Positions 5,670-8,461 of a DNA stretch of 8,461 bases are shown in pieces. The notes beneath the pieces are model-generated. The model saw only the letters and a program-made list of their open reading frames with translations, did not search any database and was not told where the DNA came from. The DNA is from Chloroflexota bacterium (GTDB lineage Bacteria > Chloroflexota > Anaerolineae > Anaerolineales > UBA11858): the NCBI GenBank assembly GCA_003513015.1, contig DOTA01000425.1, positions 1,306 through 9,766 of the forward strand. Direction: 5' to 3'. The position numbers and the translations under genes were made by a program. Within the stretch, counting starts at the first letter, position 1. Each line of letters begins with the position of its first letter.

Positions 5670-8461
5670 GTGGAAACCAAAGGGTTAAAAACACTCCGTA
5701 TTAGTTTAGCTTCTCCAGAAACCATCCGTAGTTGGTCTTATGGTGAGGTCCTCAAACCTGAAACGATCAACTATCGACGTCTACGTCCGGAAAAAGACGG
5801 TCTGTTTTGTGAGGCCATTTTTGGCCCTACGCGAGATTGGCAGTGCTATTGTGGCAAATACAAAAATATTCGCTATAAAGGCATCGTTTGTGATAAATGT
5901 GGCGTTGAAGTAACCCGCTCTGCCGTTCGCCGCGAGCGCATGGGGCATATTGAATTGTCGTCACCGGTAGCGCATGTTTGGTATACGCGCCGGGTTCCTT
6001 CGTATTTGGGCTTGTTGTTAGATATTTCACGGCGTAACCTAGACCGTGTGTTGTACTTCGCTCAATATGTTGTCACTTATGTGGATGAAGACGCTCGTCA
6101 GAAAGCTCTCAAACGCCTTGAAGAACAATACGCTGGCTCCGATAATGAAATGGCAAGCCAGATCAATGGAAAAACAGACGAAATCAAGGCAGATCGTGAT
6201 CGCCGTTTAGAAGAACTTAAGGCGCACGAAGATGAAATAATGACTAAATACACCGATACCATTGCTGAGCAATTGGATCCGGTGATGAAACAGGGTCAAC
6301 GTCTCGAAACCGATTTGCGTGATCGCCTCGGAGAACAAGTTCGGAAAGATATGGTATTTCCGGGAACAGATATGGTTATCGTTCAGGCTGGCGAAACCAT
6401 TGGGAATCAGCACCTGAGCAATGTTCAAGAAGTTGTCAAATTGCGCCTCGAAGAAGTTGAGAATGAACTCAAGGGTCAGAATCAACGTGATCTCGAGCAT
6501 GTGAAACTCGACATTGCCCGGTTGCGGGCCGAGGTTGAGCAAGAAATCATCGAAATTCGCAATTCTCTGGAAGATGATGTTTTGGCCTCGCGCAATGAAT
6601 ATAGTCGGCTGCGCGAAGAACTTCTGGATCTGCAACCCCTGACATTCATGGGTGAAACTCGTTACCGTGAGCTTCGCTCTCGTTGGGGGCAGGTCTTCCG
6701 TGCCGATATGGGTGCCGAAGCATTTTTTGATATTCTCAAACGGCTAGATTTAGAAACGCTCGGCCAAGAGTTATGGCACGAAGTGCGTACCTCGCGCTCC
6801 AAACAGAAGCGTAAAAAAGCCACCAAGCGCCTCAAAGTGGTTGAGGCCTTCCGTCGCTCAGAAAACAAACCTGAATGGATGATTTTGACGGTTTTGCCAG
6901 TGATTCCACCTGATTTGCGCCCCATGGTGCAGTTGGATGGTGGCCGCTTCGCAACCTCAGACCTTAACGATCTGTATCGCCGTGTGATCAACCGCAATAA
7001 TCGCCTCAAGCGTTTGCTTGAATTGGGCGCGCCGGATGTGATTGTCCGCAACGAAAAACGTATGTTGCAAGAGGCAGTTGACTCTTTAATCGACAACTCG
7101 CAACGTGGCAAAGCACTCTCTCGCCGCGGCCGCCGAGAACTCAAATCCCTCAGCGATATGCTTAAAGGCAAGAAGGGTCGTTTCCGCCGCAATCTTTTGG
7201 GTAAGCGCGTTGATTATTCCGGCCGTTCCGTAATTGTAGTTGGCCCCAAATTGCATATGCACCAGTGTGGTTTGCCCAAATCGATGGCTTTGGAATTGTA
7301 CCGGCCTTTTGTGATTTCTCGCCTAGTTTCGCATAATTATGCTGCCAACGTGAAGGGTGCCAAGCGTTTTATCGAGCGCAACCGCCCGGAAGTTTGGGAA
7401 GTCCTTGAAGAAGTTATTACTGAGCGCCCAGTTTTGCTAAACCGTGCCCCAACGCTGCACCGCTTGGGTATTCAGGCCTTCGAGCCGATTTTGATCGAAG
7501 GTAGTGCCATTCAATTACATCCCCTGGTAACCACAGCCTTCAATGCTGACTTCGATGGCGACCAGATGGCCGTGCATGTGCCGCTCTCTCAAAAAGCCGT
7601 CAGTGAAGCTCGCCGCTTCATGCTTTCCTCTAAAAATCTTTTGAAACCGGCGGATGGCGAGCCTATCGTTGGCCCATCTAAAGATATGGTATTGGGCGTT
7701 TATTACCTCACCAAAGGCGAGGTTCGTGAGCGCGCTGGCACTGGCCGGGCTTTTGCCTCTACGAATGAAGTTAAAATGGCTTACCAGCTTGGACAAGTAA
7801 CCGTTCCCACCAAAATTAAGCTCTATGCAGAAACCTGGTATGCAGATGATGGCACCCGCCTCCCAGAGCCGGAATTCCGGCTGTTGGATACAACCGTGGG
7901 GCGCGCCCTTTTCAATGACGTGTTGCCAACCGAAGTCCGTTTTATCAACGAGGTATTAGATAAAGGCGGCGTCAAAGATTTGATCGCCGAAATCTATGAA
8001 GTCTGTGGTGAAGAAAAAACCACCAAAGCTGCGGATGATATCAAAGACATCGGCTTTTATTATGCTACTCGCTCCGGTTTTTCGATTGCAGTTGCCGACA
8101 TCACGGTGCCGCCTGAAAAAACCGAAATCATTGATAATGCTCTCAAAGAAGTTGAAGTCGTGCAACGCAATTTCCGCCGTGGATTGCTCACAGACCAAGA
8201 GCAAAATGAACGTGTGATCGAAATCTGGCAGCGTACCACCTCGGATGTGGGTGATGCCGTTCGGCGTGCCATGGACCCCGATGGTAATCTGGCTACTATG
8301 GCAAACTCCGGCGCTACCAAAGGTGGTTTCCAACCTATTTCACAGTTGGCCGGAATGCGCGGTTTGATGGCTGATCCCTCCGGACGTATCATCCCTCTGC
8401 CAATCCGCTCAAACTTCCGTGAAGGCCTGACCGCGTTGGAATACTTCATCTCCACGCACGG
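5670..8461 (+). CDS. rpoC: DNA-directed RNA polymerase subunit beta' (partial, 3' end beyond window)
   Basis: The largest subunit of RNA polymerase, carrying the catalytic magnesium site. The GTG start is set by AGGAGG 7 nt upstream; 930 full codons are visible and the frame is open to the window end. From the N-terminus: SPETIRSWS and [12 protein letters not shown]; the zinc-binding domain with C59, C61, C74 and C77; then [11 protein letters not shown] long insertion occupies about residues 139-324. Next come the sigma-binding clamp coiled coil (about 431-475, [20 protein letters not shown]), the [16 protein letters not shown] block and the NADFDGD loop with D627, D629 and D631. The visible part ends with [21 protein letters not shown] and [16 protein letters not shown], just at the bridge helix; the trigger loop is beyond the window. 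The catalytic loop lies 167 residues later than in E. coli, which the insertion explains. Unusually, the gene upstream is a histidine kinase and not rpoB. Confidence 0.98.
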   Translation, partial: METKGLKTLRISLASPETIRSWSYGEVLKPETINYRRLRPEKDGLFCEAIFGPTRDWQCYCGKYKNIRYKGIVCDKCGVEVTRSAVRRERMGHIELSSPVAHVWYTRRVPSYLGLLLDISRRNLDRVLYFAQYVVTYVDEDARQKALKRLEEQYAGSDNEMASQINGKTDEIKADRDRRLEELKAHEDEIMTKYTDTIAEQLDPVMKQGQRLETDLRDRLGEQVRKDMVFPGTDMVIVQAGETIGNQHLSNVQEVVKLRLEEVENELKGQNQRDLEHVKLDIARLRAEVEQEIIEIRNSLEDDVLASRNEYSRLREELLDLQPLTFMGETRYRELRSRWGQVFRADMGAEAFFDILKRLDLETLGQELWHEVRTSRSKQKRKKATKRLKVVEAFRRSENKPEWMILTVLPVIPPDLRPMVQLDGGRFATSDLNDLYRRVINRNNRLKRLLELGAPDVIVRNEKRMLQEAVDSLIDNSQRGKALSRRGRRELKSLSDMLKGKKGRFRRNLLGKRVDYSGRSVIVVGPKLHMHQCGLPKSMALELYRPFVISRLVSHNYAANVKGAKRFIERNRPEVWEVLEEVITERPVLLNRAPTLHRLGIQAFEPILIEGSAIQLHPLVTTAFNADFDGDQMAVHVPLSQKAVSEARRFMLSSKNLLKPADGEPIVGPSKDMVLGVYYLTKGEVRERAGTGRAFASTNEVKMAYQLGQVTVPTKIKLYAETWYADDGTRLPEPEFRLLDTTVGRALFNDVLPTEVRFINEVLDKGGVKDLIAEIYEVCGEEKTTKAADDIKDIGFYYATRSGFSIAVADITVPPEKTEIIDNALKEVEVVQRNFRRGLLTDQEQNERVIEIWQRTTSDVGDAVRRAMDPDGNLATMANSGATKGGFQPISQLAGMRGLMADPSGRIIPLPIRSNFREGLTALEYFISTH
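6084..6641 (+). other. Insertion of about 185 residues in beta', predicted coiled-coil hairpin
   Basis: Between the conserved [10 protein letters not shown] and the conserved [10 protein letters not shown], beta' residues about 139-324 replace what is a linker of roughly 15-20 residues in E. coli. Residues 139-225 and 251-322 are rich in Glu, Arg, Lys, Gln and Leu with heptad-like spacing and no proline over long stretches, so two antiparallel helices are likely. Between them (about 228-250) lies a short beta-like segment with [11 protein letters not shown] and AGETI. Thermus beta' carries its non-conserved domain in the same general place. Boundaries are by eye from conserved flanks. Confidence 0.7.

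Noticed and set aside
6207..7192. Minus-strand ORFs of 142 and 176 codons within rpoC
   Set aside because: They lie wholly opposite a clearly conserved rpoC frame and their translations show no recognisable domain, so they are antisense shadows.

Overview
The window reads as bacterial chromosome of about 50% GC (judged by eye) with every supported gene on the + strand. No mobile element, CRISPR array, tRNA or rRNA was seen. The gene content points to a Chloroflexota bacterium, most likely Anaerolineae-like. The clues are tandem small PlsC-family acyltransferases, a very large multi-sensor histidine kinase, and an rpoC that stands apart from rpoB and carries a long charged insertion near its N-terminus. 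This placement is an inference from gene style, not from a search.

Bases 1-2033 hold three consecutive, overlapping genes for paralogous PlsC/LPLAT-type acyltransferases, the first cut by the window edge. All three share the family blocks and a common C-terminal LLP-x-x-(Y/R)-(R/Q)-G-x-Y signature, so they look like one expanded family in one operon. The first two each depart from a different catalytic or substrate-binding motif, while the third is close to canonical. They probably act on lysophospholipid or related glycerolipid substrates at the membrane.

Bases 2034-2142 are a short intergenic gap with an extended -10 promoter. It serves a 1093-residue membrane histidine kinase (2143-5424) with this order: polytopic N-terminal membrane region, dCache-like extracellular sensor, HAMP, GAF, PAS, HisKA, HATPase_c. 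No response regulator lies in the window.

Bases 5425-5669 are a compact regulatory region: a small palindrome, a strong sigma-70-type promoter, and a transcribed leader of about 160 nt. The leader contains a long hairpin followed by a T-rich tract, a second GTAA-loop hairpin, a possible 8-codon leader ORF, and a perfect AGGAGG ribosome binding site. It leads into rpoC (5670 to beyond the window end), the RNA polymerase beta' subunit, which begins with GTG. The first 930 codons are visible, including the zinc-binding domain, an insertion of about 185 residues predicted to form a coiled-coil hairpin, and the catalytic NADFDGD loop.

The most interesting points are: rpoC having its own structured leader instead of following rpoB; a 12-bp block (TATAATGCTGAC) plus an upstream GTGGGG shared by the kinase and rpoC promoters; the beta' insertion; and the reciprocal motif divergence among the acyltransferase paralogs. 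None clearly amounts to a wholly new system. The rpoC leader is the best candidate for undescribed regulation.
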